Assembly: GCF_014397245.1 (NCBI RefSeq)
Contig: NZ_JACLHY010000001.1
Location: forward strand, 372,001 to 436,000
Source of the DNA: Arenibacter arenosicollis
GTDB taxonomy: Bacteria > Bacteroidota > Bacteroidia > Flavobacteriales > Flavobacteriaceae
Direction of reading: 5' to 3'
DNA length: 64,000 bases
The notes beneath the pieces are model-generated. The model did not search any database and was not told the DNA's origin. It was given only the letters and a program-made list of their open reading frames with translations. Position numbers and translations under genes: made by a program. Of the stretch, positions 42,653-50,840 are shown piece after piece (position 1 is the first letter of the stretch; every line of letters begins with the position of its first letter).

Positions 42653-43690
42653 ATGATTCAATTAGACGAAAAATCATATTTATATTTATTATCCATCATT
42701 CCGGTGATGGTTGTCCTTTTTGTGCTACTTCAATTTTGGAAAAAGAGAACACAAAGAAAATTTGCCGACCTTACTCTTTTAAAGCGATTAACCCCTGACA
42801 GATCAAATTTTAAATCCAGTTTAAAATTAATTTTTATTCTATTGGGAATTGCATCTCTGACCATGGCCTTGGTCAATCCAAAAATCGGCACCAAATTGGA
42901 AACGGTAAAAAGGGAAGGTGTAGATATTGTGTTTGCCGTAGACGTTTCCAAAAGTATGTTGGCCGAGGATATTGCCCCAAATAGGCTGGAAAAGGCAAAA
43001 CGCTTGGTCTCAGAAATTATCAATCAATTGGCAAGTGATAGAATTGGGATCATTGCCTATGCAGGTCAGGCATTTCCCCAATTACCCATAACCACCGATT
43101 ATGGTGCTGCCAAAATGTTCTTGCAAAATATGAATACCGATATGCTCTCTTCCCAAGGAACAGCAATAGATCAAGCTATAGAATTGGCATCTACTTATTA
43201 TGATGATGAAGAACAAACCAATCGGGTCCTATTTATAATCTCGGACGGTGAGGACCATTCTGAAGGTAAAGTGGCCAATGCTGTTGAGGAAGCAACCAAT
43301 GAAGGGATAAGGGTATTTACCATTGGGGTTGGAAAAACCAAGGGAGCGCCTATACCCCTAAAAAGAAACGGGATTGTTGAAAGCCTAAAAAAAGATAACC
43401 AAGGAGAGGTCGTCATTACCAAATTAAATGAAGAGGTATTGCAAGAAATTGCCGAAGAAGGAAACGGACTGTATATAAATGGGGAAAATACTGAAGATGC
43501 TGTTGCAATTATTAAAGAGCAATTGAACCAGATGGACAAGAAGGAATTTGAGGCAAAACAATTTGCCGAATACAAAGATCAATTTCAATGGTTTTTGGGA
43601 GCAGGCCTTTTATTCTTATTTTTAGACATTTTTGTCTTGGATAGAAAAACCAAATGGTTGAAAAAACTGAATCTGTTTAACGAGCGATAA
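42653..43690 (+). CDS. batB: BatB: VWA-domain membrane protein
   Basis: A 345-residue paralogue of BatA with the same build: spans at about 9-27 and 57-75, a VWA domain with D97-V-S-K-S101 (VDVSKSMLAEDIAP), TTDYG and ISDGEDHSEG, and a C-terminal span (about 312-332). The two genes are adjacent and clearly duplicated. BatB begins 51 bp after BatA, the largest gap in this part of the cluster. It would form the membrane complex with BatA. Confidence 0.92.
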   Translation: MIQLDEKSYLYLLSIIPVMVVLFVLLQFWKKRTQRKFADLTLLKRLTPDRSNFKSSLKLIFILLGIASLTMALVNPKIGTKLETVKREGVDIVFAVDVSKSMLAEDIAPNRLEKAKRLVSEIINQLASDRIGIIAYAGQAFPQLPITTDYGAAKMFLQNMNTDMLSSQGTAIDQAIELASTYYDDEEQTNRVLFIISDGEDHSEGKVANAVEEATNEGIRVFTIGVGKTKGAPIPLKRNGIVESLKKDNQGEVVITKLNEEVLQEIAEEGNGLYINGENTEDAVAIIKEQLNQMDKKEFEAKQFAEYKDQFQWFLGAGLLFLFLDIFVLDRKTKWLKKLNLFNER

Positions 43691-43703
43691 ACGAAGAAGG
43701 ATC

Positions 43704-44558
43704 ATGAGAAAGATTGTTTTTATCATCATATTATTCGGAAGCTTTGTCCATGCCCAGGAGGTAGACAAGGAAAAAGAAAAGGATATTAAAATTGCCACCA
43801 ATTACACTTGGGAGGGAAATAAAGAACTCTCTGAAAGCAATTTCGTTAATGCCGAGGCAAATTATAGGAGAGCAATCTCCAAGAGTGCCGAAAACAGTAT
43901 TGCCCCCTATAATTTGGGAAATGCCTATTATGAAAACGAAACTTATAGCGAGGCCTTTGGACGGTTTAAGCAGGCGGGGGAAAATGCTACCAATAAAAAA
44001 GACAAGCATAAGGCCTACCATAATATGGGTAATGTCTTTATGAAAAACAAAGAATACCAAAAAGCGGTAGACGCCTATAAAGAGGCCCTTAGAAATGACC
44101 CTACTGATGAGGAGACCCGATATAATTTAGCTTTGGCCAAAGAAATGCTGAAAAAGCAACAGGAGGAAGAGCAAAAAAATGATCAAAATAAGGACGACCA
44201 GAGCAAGGACGACCAAAAGGATCAAAAAGACCAAAATAAAGATAAAAACGAAGGGGATAAGGACGAAGACAATAAAGGCGACCAAAAAGAGGACCAAGGA
44301 GACCAGAAGGAAGATGGGGATAAGGGAGAGGAAAAGAAAGAAGACAATAAAGAAGGAGAGGGAGATAACGAAGAGCAAAACGACGAGCCCTATAAGGCAG
44401 AGGAGGAGAAGCAACAACAACCAAGGCCCAACCAATTATCTCCACAACAAGTAAAAAACTTGTTGGAGGCGATGCAAAACGAAGAGAAAAAAGTACAGGA
44501 AAAAATTGATGCACAAAAAGTCAAGGGTACCAAAATCAAAAATGAAAAAGACTGGTAA
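43704..44558 (+). CDS. batC: BatC: TPR protein with highly charged tail
   Basis: A 284-residue exported protein: signal peptide 1-18 (ending VHAQ), then tetratricopeptide repeats from about 35 to 150 (APYNLGNAYYENETYSEAF and KAYHNMGNVFMKNKEYQKAV). Residues about 151-240 are almost entirely Asp, Glu, Lys, Gln and Asn, with recurring QKD/DQK units, encoded at 44154-44423. The C-terminal helix (SPQQVKNLLEAMQNEEKKVQ) is the usual BatC end. The low-complexity tail is probably disordered. It sits 13 bp after batB. Confidence 0.88.
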   Translation: MRKIVFIIILFGSFVHAQEVDKEKEKDIKIATNYTWEGNKELSESNFVNAEANYRRAISKSAENSIAPYNLGNAYYENETYSEAFGRFKQAGENATNKKDKHKAYHNMGNVFMKNKEYQKAVDAYKEALRNDPTDEETRYNLALAKEMLKKQQEEEQKNDQNKDDQSKDDQKDQKDQNKDKNEGDKDEDNKGDQKEDQGDQKEDGDKGEEKKEDNKEGEGDNEEQNDEPYKAEEEKQQQPRPNQLSPQQVKNLLEAMQNEEKKVQEKIDAQKVKGTKIKNEKDW

Positions 44559-44563
44559 TACAC

Positions 44564-46342
44564 GTGAATATTAAAAAATACATATCGTTATTTTCCTTGT
44601 TGTTCCTTGGACTAGTATTAAACGCCCAGGATGATGAGTCTGTAACCTTCGAAATGAATCTCAGCAAAGATGTGTTGGGCATTAACGAACGTTTACGGGT
44701 CGACTTTACCATGAACAGGGATGGTGATAATTTTGTTCCCCCTGATTTTGAGGGGTTCAGGGTACTTATGGGTCCATCACAGTCCATAAGCTCCTCTTGG
44801 GTAAACGGAGTAAGGAGCTTTTCCAAAACCTATACCTATACTTTGGCTCCAACGGCCAGGGGAAAATTTACTATTAAACAGTCTACTATTGTCATCAAAG
44901 GCGAAACCTATAAATCACTTCCTAAAGAAGTGGAGGTTACCGCTGCAGTTGAAAGACCGGACGGGGAAAAAACGGTAGATGATGTGGCCGATGAAAGCCT
45001 ACATTTGGTAGCAGAAATATCCAAAACCAGTCCATACCTCAATGAAGCTGTTACCGTAGTATATAAACTATACGCCAGTCCCACTATAGACGTTACCAAT
45101 TTCCGGGCCTTGGACAACCCGAAATACAACAATTTCTGGAGCCAGGATATTCCAGTTACTAAATACGATATTCAGAATACTACCTATAACGGCAAGTCTT
45201 ATAGATCCGTCATCCTAAAAAGAGTAGTCCTTTATCCACAAAAAACAGGGGAATTGGAGATAGAACCCCTTTCGTTGGATGTAAGCCTACAGATTCCGAC
45301 CAACAAACGTGATTTTTTTGGAGGAAGAATATTTGCCCAAACCAACAAGACCGTATCTGCAGGCAATAGGACGATCAATGTTAAGCCATTGCCAACCGAA
45401 GGGAAACCAGCGAATTTTAGTGGTGCAGTTGGAGAATTTCAATTTTTGGTAACCACCAGTAAAACACATTTGAACGCCTCCGAATCCCTTCAGGCTAAAG
45501 TAGCCATTAATGGAAAAGGAAATCTAAAGCTATTCGAAATCCCAGGATTAAATCTACCCAGTTCCCTGGAAGTTTATGAGCCAGAGTTCAACGAAAGTGT
45601 TCGTACCACCCTATCCGGAATGGAAGGCAACGTCAGCAATAGCTATACTGTAGTACCAACCTTTAGGGGAAAGTATCCTATTCCAAGTATAGCGTTTAGC
45701 TTTTTTAATCCCAAAACAGAAAAATATCAAACTCTGAATTCCGAGGAAATTCTGATAAATGTATTGGAAGGACCAACCAGTGCCAACTCGGGCACCACTG
45801 GACCCATCTCCAGCAACAAACAAAGGGTTGTGGCTACAGGAGATCAATTTATATTCAACAAATTACAGCCAAACCTTAAAGCAATTGGCGGCAATTACTT
45901 TTTTGGTTCAAACAGCTTTTTTCTTTGGTGGCTCCTTCCTATCCTGCTTATTCCCCTTGCCATACTGTTTGGCAAAAAGAGAGAAGCGATTGCCAGTGAC
46001 GTTGAAGGAAACAAAATTAAACGCGCCAATAAACTGGCTAGAAAATATCTCTCTGCAGCCAAAAAAGCCTTAGGTTCCAAGGAATCATTTTATGTAGCTC
46101 TGGAGAAAGCGTTGCACAATTATTTAAAGGCAAAGCTAAAAATAGAGACATCTGAATTTAGCAAGGATAAGATCGCCACCTTACTGAGTGAAAAAAATGT
46201 AGACGAAACAACCCAAGAAGGATTTGTTGGACTACTTAAAAATTGCGAAATGGCCAGATATAGCCCTTTCTCCGATGTACAAATGCAACAGGATTACAAC
46301 AAAGCCAGTGAGGTTATCTCACAATTGGACAAACAAATTTAA
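44564..46342 (+). CDS. batD: BatD: oxygen-tolerance protein
   Basis: A 592-residue membrane protein with a signal peptide (about 1-21, ending LNAQ), a large periplasmic region of beta-sandwich repeats (VTFEMNLSKDVLGINERLRV; LVAEISKTSPYLNEAVTVVY; FLVTTSKTHLNASESLQAKV), one membrane span (about 450-467, LWWLLPILLIPLAIL), and a cytosolic helical tail (about 480-592). This matches the BatD/oxygen tolerance family. The start codon is GTG, five bases after the batC stop. The smaller BatD-like protein at 39947 shares the domain order of beta region, span and helical tail. Confidence 0.9.
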   Translation: MNIKKYISLFSLLFLGLVLNAQDDESVTFEMNLSKDVLGINERLRVDFTMNRDGDNFVPPDFEGFRVLMGPSQSISSSWVNGVRSFSKTYTYTLAPTARGKFTIKQSTIVIKGETYKSLPKEVEVTAAVERPDGEKTVDDVADESLHLVAEISKTSPYLNEAVTVVYKLYASPTIDVTNFRALDNPKYNNFWSQDIPVTKYDIQNTTYNGKSYRSVILKRVVLYPQKTGELEIEPLSLDVSLQIPTNKRDFFGGRIFAQTNKTVSAGNRTINVKPLPTEGKPANFSGAVGEFQFLVTTSKTHLNASESLQAKVAINGKGNLKLFEIPGLNLPSSLEVYEPEFNESVRTTLSGMEGNVSNSYTVVPTFRGKYPIPSIAFSFFNPKTEKYQTLNSEEILINVLEGPTSANSGTTGPISSNKQRVVATGDQFIFNKLQPNLKAIGGNYFFGSNSFFLWWLLPILLIPLAILFGKKREAIASDVEGNKIKRANKLARKYLSAAKKALGSKESFYVALEKALHNYLKAKLKIETSEFSKDKIATLLSEKNVDETTQEGFVGLLKNCEMARYSPFSDVQMQQDYNKASEVISQLDKQI

Positions 46343-46345
46343 GCA

Positions 46346-47104
46346 ATGGTACGTGTATTAACTATTTTAGCCTTTTTGGTAAGTACCTTGGGATATTCCC
46401 AAAACGAATCCCTTTTTGAACAAGCTACGGCATTTTATAACGAAGGGGAGTATACCAAAGCTGCTAACAACTATTTAAAGATACTAGAGAGCGGGGAGCA
46501 TTCCGCAGAACTTTATTTTAATTTGGGGAATACGTATTACAAACTAAATAATATTGCTCCGAGCATTTATTATTACGAAAAGGCGTTATTGTTAAAACCC
46601 AATGACCAAGATGTTAGAAACAACTTGGCGTATGCGCAAAATATGACTTTGGATGCCATTGAACCGCTGCCACAGACCACCATTTCAAAATTATACAATA
46701 AGCTAACGGCATATCTCTCCTTCGACCAATGGGCCTACGTTGCAGTTGGCTTTATGATGCTCTTTGTGTGCTGTTACATTGCATTTTATTATTTCACATT
46801 TTCTACTCAAAAACGAATAGCATTCATTAGCAGCTTAATATTTCTCTTGTTAAGCCTCCTATCCGTAATATTAGCCTATTTTCAGTATTCCGAATTTCAA
46901 TCCGATCAACCAGCCATTGTTTTCGCGGAAGAAGTTGGCATTAAATCTGAACCCAATAACAGGAGTCAAGCCATTTTCAATCTACATGCCGGTGCCAAGG
47001 TACATGTACTTGAGGAATTAAATGACTGGAAAAAAATTGAAATTGCCGATGGCACCACTGGTTGGATTCTATCTGAGGATTTAAAAATCCTTAAAGATTT
47101 TTAG
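46346..47104 (+). CDS. batE: BatE: TPR and SH3-domain membrane protein
   Basis: A 252-residue protein closing the Bat operon. A signal peptide (1-18, ending LGYSQ) is followed by TPR units (FEQATAFYNEGEYTKAANNYL; AELYFNLGNTYYKLNNIAPS), two membrane spans (about 130-151 and 160-179), and a C-terminal bacterial SH3 domain (VFAEEVGIKSEPNNRSQAIF ... VHVLEELNDWKKIEIADG). It starts three bases after batD. No terminator is evident after it, but the next gene has its own candidate promoter box. Confidence 0.88.
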   Translation: MVRVLTILAFLVSTLGYSQNESLFEQATAFYNEGEYTKAANNYLKILESGEHSAELYFNLGNTYYKLNNIAPSIYYYEKALLLKPNDQDVRNNLAYAQNMTLDAIEPLPQTTISKLYNKLTAYLSFDQWAYVAVGFMMLFVCCYIAFYYFTFSTQKRIAFISSLIFLLLSLLSVILAYFQYSEFQSDQPAIVFAEEVGIKSEPNNRSQAIFNLHAGAKVHVLEELNDWKKIEIADGTTGWILSEDLKILKDF

Positions 47105-47137
47105 TATATCTTTAACGTCTAATAAAACCGTTGGTGT

Positions 47138-47145
47138 TATATTTG
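47138..47145 (+). promoter_or_regulatory. Candidate -7 promoter box before the 98-residue gene
   Basis: TATATTTG is an exact TAnnTTTG match 17 bp before the ATG at 47163, within the 58-bp gap after batE. It suggests transcription separate from the Bat operon. Confidence 0.45.
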
Positions 47146-47162
47146 TCATAATTTATAATTCT

Positions 47163-47459
47163 ATGAAAGTTTTTGCTCGTATACTTTTACTTTCCCTTTG
47201 GCTATTTGCCATTGTGGCTCCGAGCGCCATCACTTTACTAGATATTGACAATCCCGTTATTGTAACCAACCTTAACGAAGAAGAACAGCAAGAAACCGGT
47301 AAGAAATCTCCCTTGCAGGAGAAGTTCGTAAACGATAGTTATTCAGATTTTTCTTTAATAGCCCTGTCCCAAAAATCTACAATGGGTATATACCACCCTT
47401 TGGGCCATATAAACTTCACTCAAAAAATTCTATTACCACCACCAGAACATAGAGGTTAA
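47163..47459 (+). CDS. Small exported or membrane-anchored protein, unknown function
   Basis: A 98-residue protein starting with a hydrophobic segment (FARILLLSLWLFAIVAPSAI) that could be a signal peptide or anchor. The rest is polar (NEEEQQETGKKSPLQEKFV) and ends near a proline-rich tail (ILLPPPEHRG). I do not recognise it. Its position just before the SulP/carbonic anhydrase locus, and a hairpin between them (47502-47523), suggest a separate short transcript. A role in the anion locus is only a guess from position. Confidence 0.6.
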   Translation: MKVFARILLLSLWLFAIVAPSAITLLDIDNPVIVTNLNEEEQQETGKKSPLQEKFVNDSYSDFSLIALSQKSTMGIYHPLGHINFTQKILLPPPEHRG

Positions 47460-47501
47460 TCTTTTAAGTTGAGTCAAACTATTTCGATTAATTAAATTCT
47501 T

Positions 47502-47523
47502 GTCCTTGATTCCTATCAAGGAC
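47502..47523 (+). terminator. Stem-loop with T-rich tail before the SulP remnant
   Basis: GTCCTTGA (47502-47509) pairs with TCAAGGAC (47516-47523), followed by CAAATTATTATTTTTTT. It ends 17 bases before the SulP-remnant ATG and can act as terminator of the small gene or as an attenuator. Confidence 0.55.
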
Positions 47524-47540
47524 CAAATTATTATTTTTTT

Positions 47541-48116
47541 ATGTTCAAAAATATTAAGAACGACCTTCCTGCTAGTGTCGTGGTATTTTTTGCTGCGCTA
47601 CCCCTATCTTTGGGTATTGCTTTGGCAAATGGCGCCCCTTTATTTTCAGGTATAATTGCCGGGATAATCGGACGTATTGTTCTTGGACCCCTTAGTGGCT
47701 CTAAAATTGGAGTTAGTGGTCCAGCAGCAGGACTGGCCGCTATAGTCTTAACGTCGAATGGCGCATTGGGAGGATTTGAAAACTTCTTGGTTGCCGTGGG
47801 GCTTGGTGGAATTATTCAGTTGATATTTGGTATTTTAAAAGCCGAAATCATTGGGTATTATTTTCCTTCTTCAGTAAAAAAAGGAATGCTCACCAGAATA
47901 GGTATCATCAATGAAAATACGGTGAATAATCTTCCCGTCTATTTATCCATAAATAATATCGATCTATTGTTTTTGGATGGAGGAAATAAGGATAAAGAAA
48001 ATCTCTCCAGACTATTAAATATATATGATATGGTAAGGAAATCAGATATTAATCTTTTGGTAACCGGGGAAAAACACACCCATTATAACTTTAACACAAC
48101 ACTAAAAATCGCATAA
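47541..48116 (+). pseudogene. Internally deleted SulP transporter (N-terminus joined to C-terminal tail)
   Basis: An open frame of 191 codons. Residues 1-118 are a clear SulP start (FKNIKNDLPASVVVFFAALP, then GPAAGLAAIVLTSNG and YYFPSSVKKGMLT), covering the first three or four spans. The frame then switches abruptly to a soluble segment (IGIINENTVNNLPVYLSINN ... LLNIYDMVRKSDINLLVTG) resembling the STAS-like tail that ends carbonic-anhydrase-linked SulP proteins. An intact member has about 500 or more residues, so the whole transport core is missing without a frameshift. Substitutions in normally glycine-rich loops (GIIGRIVLG, MLTRIGII) also suggest decay. The tail match is from memory of the family and was not aligned. 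It directly precedes carbonic anhydrase (15 bp). Confidence 0.72.
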
Positions 48117-48131
48117 TTAAACTAGATAAAT

Positions 48132-48761
48132 ATGAAAGCACATACAAGAGAAACCCAAGCAACAATGACCCCGAATAAGGCCTTGCAATATTTGAAAGAA
48201 GGTAACCAAAGATTTCAGGGCAACCTAAAAGCCAATAGAAACCTACTTGAACAAGTTAACGATACGAGTGAGGGTCAATTTCCATTTGCAACCATTTTGA
48301 GTTGTATCGACTCCAGAGTTTCAGCCGAATTGGTATTTGACCAAGGCCTAGGAGATATTTTCAGCATTAGAATAGCTGGCAACTTTGTGAACGAAGATAT
48401 TTTAGGTAGTATGGAGTTTGCCTGCAAACTTGCAGGGACCAAACTGATAGTTGTTCTTGGACACACAAGCTGTGGTGCCATAAAAGGAGCTTGTGATCAT
48501 GCAAGATTAGGTAATCTTACTGCCTTGATCAACAAGATAGAACCCGCAGTGGAGGCAGTTACAGAACCAGCAGAGGAGAGTTTAAGAAATTCCAAAAACC
48601 TTGAGTTTGTAGATAAAGTTGCTGAAAAGAATGTACATTTAACTATGGGGAATATACGCAAGAATAGCCCTGTACTAACTGAAATGGAGGATAATGGGGA
48701 AATAAAAGTTGTTGGCGCCATGTATGATGTCTCCAATGGTGAAGTTGTTTTCTACGAATAA
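48132..48761 (+). CDS. Beta-class carbonic anhydrase
   Basis: A 209-residue cytosolic zinc enzyme interconverting CO2 and bicarbonate. The zinc ligands are Cys58 (SCIDSR), His111 and Cys114 (GHTSCGA); the catalytic dyad Asp60-Arg62 is intact. The N-terminal helix NKALQYLKEGNQRF is typical of the family. An alternative ATG is at codon 12. It lies 15 bp after the SulP remnant and 120 bp before an intact SulP gene, a linkage commonly seen for bicarbonate uptake or pH control. Confidence 0.94.
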   Translation: MKAHTRETQATMTPNKALQYLKEGNQRFQGNLKANRNLLEQVNDTSEGQFPFATILSCIDSRVSAELVFDQGLGDIFSIRIAGNFVNEDILGSMEFACKLAGTKLIVVLGHTSCGAIKGACDHARLGNLTALINKIEPAVEAVTEPAEESLRNSKNLEFVDKVAEKNVHLTMGNIRKNSPVLTEMEDNGEIKVVGAMYDVSNGEVVFYE

Positions 48762-48776
48762 TACTCCCAATGACAT

Positions 48777-48835
48777 AGAAGGCCAATGTTGACATATTGG
48801 CCTTCTTCCTATTGAAACCAAACGTTGGTTTCAAT
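48777..48835 (+). terminator. Tandem hairpins between carbonic anhydrase and SulP genes
   Basis: Hairpin 1: AGAAGGCCAAT (48777-48787) with ATTGGCCTTCT (48796-48806). Hairpin 2: ATTGAAACCAA (48811-48821) with TTGGTTTCAAT (48825-48835) on a 3-nt loop. Both stems are 11 bp and perfect. Hairpin 1 is followed by TTCCT and hairpin 2 by CTTAAG, so neither has a strong T run; they may be a terminator pair, an attenuator or a processing site. Confidence 0.6.
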
Positions 48836-48881
48836 CTTAAGTAATGATTGCATAAACTAACCCAGCATAAAATTCAATATT

Positions 48882-50762
48882 ATGAAAAATCTTTTTTCAA
48901 ATTTTAAAGGAGACCTTTTTGGTGGAATTACAGCAGGAATTGTTGCTCTTCCACTGGCCTTAGCCTTTGGCGTAAGTTCTGGACTTGGACCAAGCGCCGG
49001 ACTGTATGGAGCTATATTCATCAGTTTTTTTGCCGCACTTTTTGGGGGAACCAACACTCAAATTTCTGGTCCAACAGCTCCTATGACCGCTGTAAGTATG
49101 GTAGTTATTGCCGGTATTGTGGCCCTTAATGACGGAAGTATAGAAAAGGCACTTCCCGCCATTCTTATTGTATTTCTTTTGGCCGGCCTTATGCAAATAG
49201 GTCTTGGCCTATTGGGTATAGGCAAGTACATTCGCTACATCCCATATCCAGTGGTTTCCGGTTTTATGACCGCAATTGGGGTCATCATATTGGTTACTCA
49301 AATTTTACCATCTGTAGGGTATTACCCAAAAGAAGATGATGAGTTTGTATCACAATACAAACCACTGGCAGAGGAAATCATATTAGAAAATATTCTTAAA
49401 GAAGAAGCTGGCGAAGGCATTCTAGTTTTGGAAAATTTTGAAGAAACCATCAAACGTTCAGAAGGAATTACCCAAGATGATGTGAACAAAGAAGCCAGAA
49501 CCTTGGCAAAAACTGAGGCATCAGGGGTTTTCGGGACAATAAAAGTACTTCCCAGAGCCTTGCAAAACATCAATTGGCTAGAACTTATTTTGGCCTTATC
49601 CACCATAGCTATCATTTACGGTTTCAAAAAAATTACAACTGCCATCCCAAGTGCATTGGTTGCCCTAATTGTTGTTTCGGGAGTGGCATATGGATTTGGT
49701 CTCAATTACCGTCCTATTGAAGAAATTCCAAGTGGTTTCCCCGTGCCCAATCTTGAAATATTCACCGCTTTTAAACTCGGTTCGGTAACTCCCTATATCT
49801 TTACTGCTTTGACTTTGGCCTTATTGGGAGCCATAGATTCGCTGTTGACCTCTGTAGTAGCGGATAACATGACCAAAACAAAGCATCAACCCAATAAAGA
49901 ACTTGTGGGACAGGGTATAGGAAACAGTGTAGCTGCTATATTTGGGGGAATACCGGGAGCTGGAGCTACCATTCGTACCGTAGTAAACATAAACGCAGGT
50001 GGTAAGACCAAGCTATCCGGTATGATTGCTGGTGTATTGCTTTTAATCATTCTTTTAGCTTTGGGCCCAGTAGCTTCACAAATACCCGCAGCTGTACTTG
50101 CTGGGATATTGGTTACCGTAGGTATAGGTGTTATGGATTATAAAGGTTTAAAAGCCATACCTAGTTTACCGAAAGATATGAGCCTTGGTCCAATTAAATT
50201 AAGTTCTGAAGTTATCATTATGCTTGTTGTACTTGTTCTTTCTTCGGTATGGAATTTAGTCTATGCGGTGGGTGTTGGTTTGATAATTGCCTCCTTAATG
50301 TTCATGAAAAAAATGGGAGATCTTACAGCTGAAAGGTCAGATGTAAAAACCTTGGTACACGAAAAAGGATGGGCAGATGAGGCCAATTTTCCGAAACATT
50401 TAAAAGAAAAAGTTTTTATAAAACATATTAAAGGTCCCTTGTTCTTTGGTTCTACCAGTGAATTTCAAGCATTGGCAAACCAAATACCAAGAACGGCATC
50501 CACAGTTATTATTCGTATGGACCGAATGCAGTATATGGACCAATCCGGTCTCTACACTTTGGAAGATGTGCTTATAGATTTACTTAATTCGAACATTGAA
50601 GTATTGTTGGTAGATGTACTGGATCAACCACGTTACATGATGGAACGGGTAGATCTAATACCTGATCTAATACCCAAGGAACGCATTTTTAACACTTTTG
50701 ATGAATGCATTACTTACTTAAATAAAAAGACCGTTGAACAAAAGGCTGAAGCTTCAGCTTAG
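48882..50762 (+). CDS. SulP-family transporter with STAS domain (bicarbonate/sulfate type)
   Basis: A 626-residue inner-membrane transporter. It starts FKGDLFGGITAGIVALPLAL, has GGTNTQISGPTAPMTAV (56-72), and continues through the usual transmembrane core to about residue 470. A hydrophilic insertion of about 85 residues (147-230, rich in Glu, with EEIILENILKEEAGEGILVL) separates two spans. The C-terminal STAS domain (about 505-626) includes MDQSGLYTLEDVL. Linkage to carbonic anhydrase suggests bicarbonate as substrate, though sulfate is possible. The neighbouring SulP remnant at 47541 is of a different subgroup. Confidence 0.9.
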   Translation: MKNLFSNFKGDLFGGITAGIVALPLALAFGVSSGLGPSAGLYGAIFISFFAALFGGTNTQISGPTAPMTAVSMVVIAGIVALNDGSIEKALPAILIVFLLAGLMQIGLGLLGIGKYIRYIPYPVVSGFMTAIGVIILVTQILPSVGYYPKEDDEFVSQYKPLAEEIILENILKEEAGEGILVLENFEETIKRSEGITQDDVNKEARTLAKTEASGVFGTIKVLPRALQNINWLELILALSTIAIIYGFKKITTAIPSALVALIVVSGVAYGFGLNYRPIEEIPSGFPVPNLEIFTAFKLGSVTPYIFTALTLALLGAIDSLLTSVVADNMTKTKHQPNKELVGQGIGNSVAAIFGGIPGAGATIRTVVNINAGGKTKLSGMIAGVLLLIILLALGPVASQIPAAVLAGILVTVGIGVMDYKGLKAIPSLPKDMSLGPIKLSSEVIIMLVVLVLSSVWNLVYAVGVGLIIASLMFMKKMGDLTAERSDVKTLVHEKGWADEANFPKHLKEKVFIKHIKGPLFFGSTSEFQALANQIPRTASTVIIRMDRMQYMDQSGLYTLEDVLIDLLNSNIEVLLVDVLDQPRYMMERVDLIPDLIPKERIFNTFDECITYLNKKTVEQKAEASA

Positions 50763-50797
50763 GTTGCAAGCCAATTTATGATGAATTATGTAGTCGG

Positions 50798-50830
50798 TAA
50801 TGCCGTAAATATCTTAAATTTGCGGCATTA
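50798..50830. promoter_or_regulatory. Imperfect palindrome overlapping the pheS promoter box
   Basis: TAATGCCGTAAAT (50798-50810) and ATTTGCGGCATTA (50818-50830) form 13-bp arms with one mismatch (G-U in RNA) and a 7-nt loop. The right arm contains the end of the -7 box TAAATTTG (50815-50822). The hairpin lacks a T run, so an operator or leader hairpin is more likely than a terminator for the SulP gene. Confidence 0.5.
50815..50822 (+). promoter_or_regulatory. Candidate -7 promoter box of pheS
   Basis: TAAATTTG is an exact TAnnTTTG match 18 bp upstream of the ATG. Confidence 0.5.
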
Positions 50831-50840
50831 GCCGAACAAC

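Noticed and set aside
44127..44514. Long hydrophobic and basic open frames opposite and beside the BatC tail
   Set aside because: They arise from the Asp/Lys/Glu/Gln-rich codon repeats of batC read in other frames; a membrane protein of only Leu, Val, Ile and Phe runs without domains is not credible.
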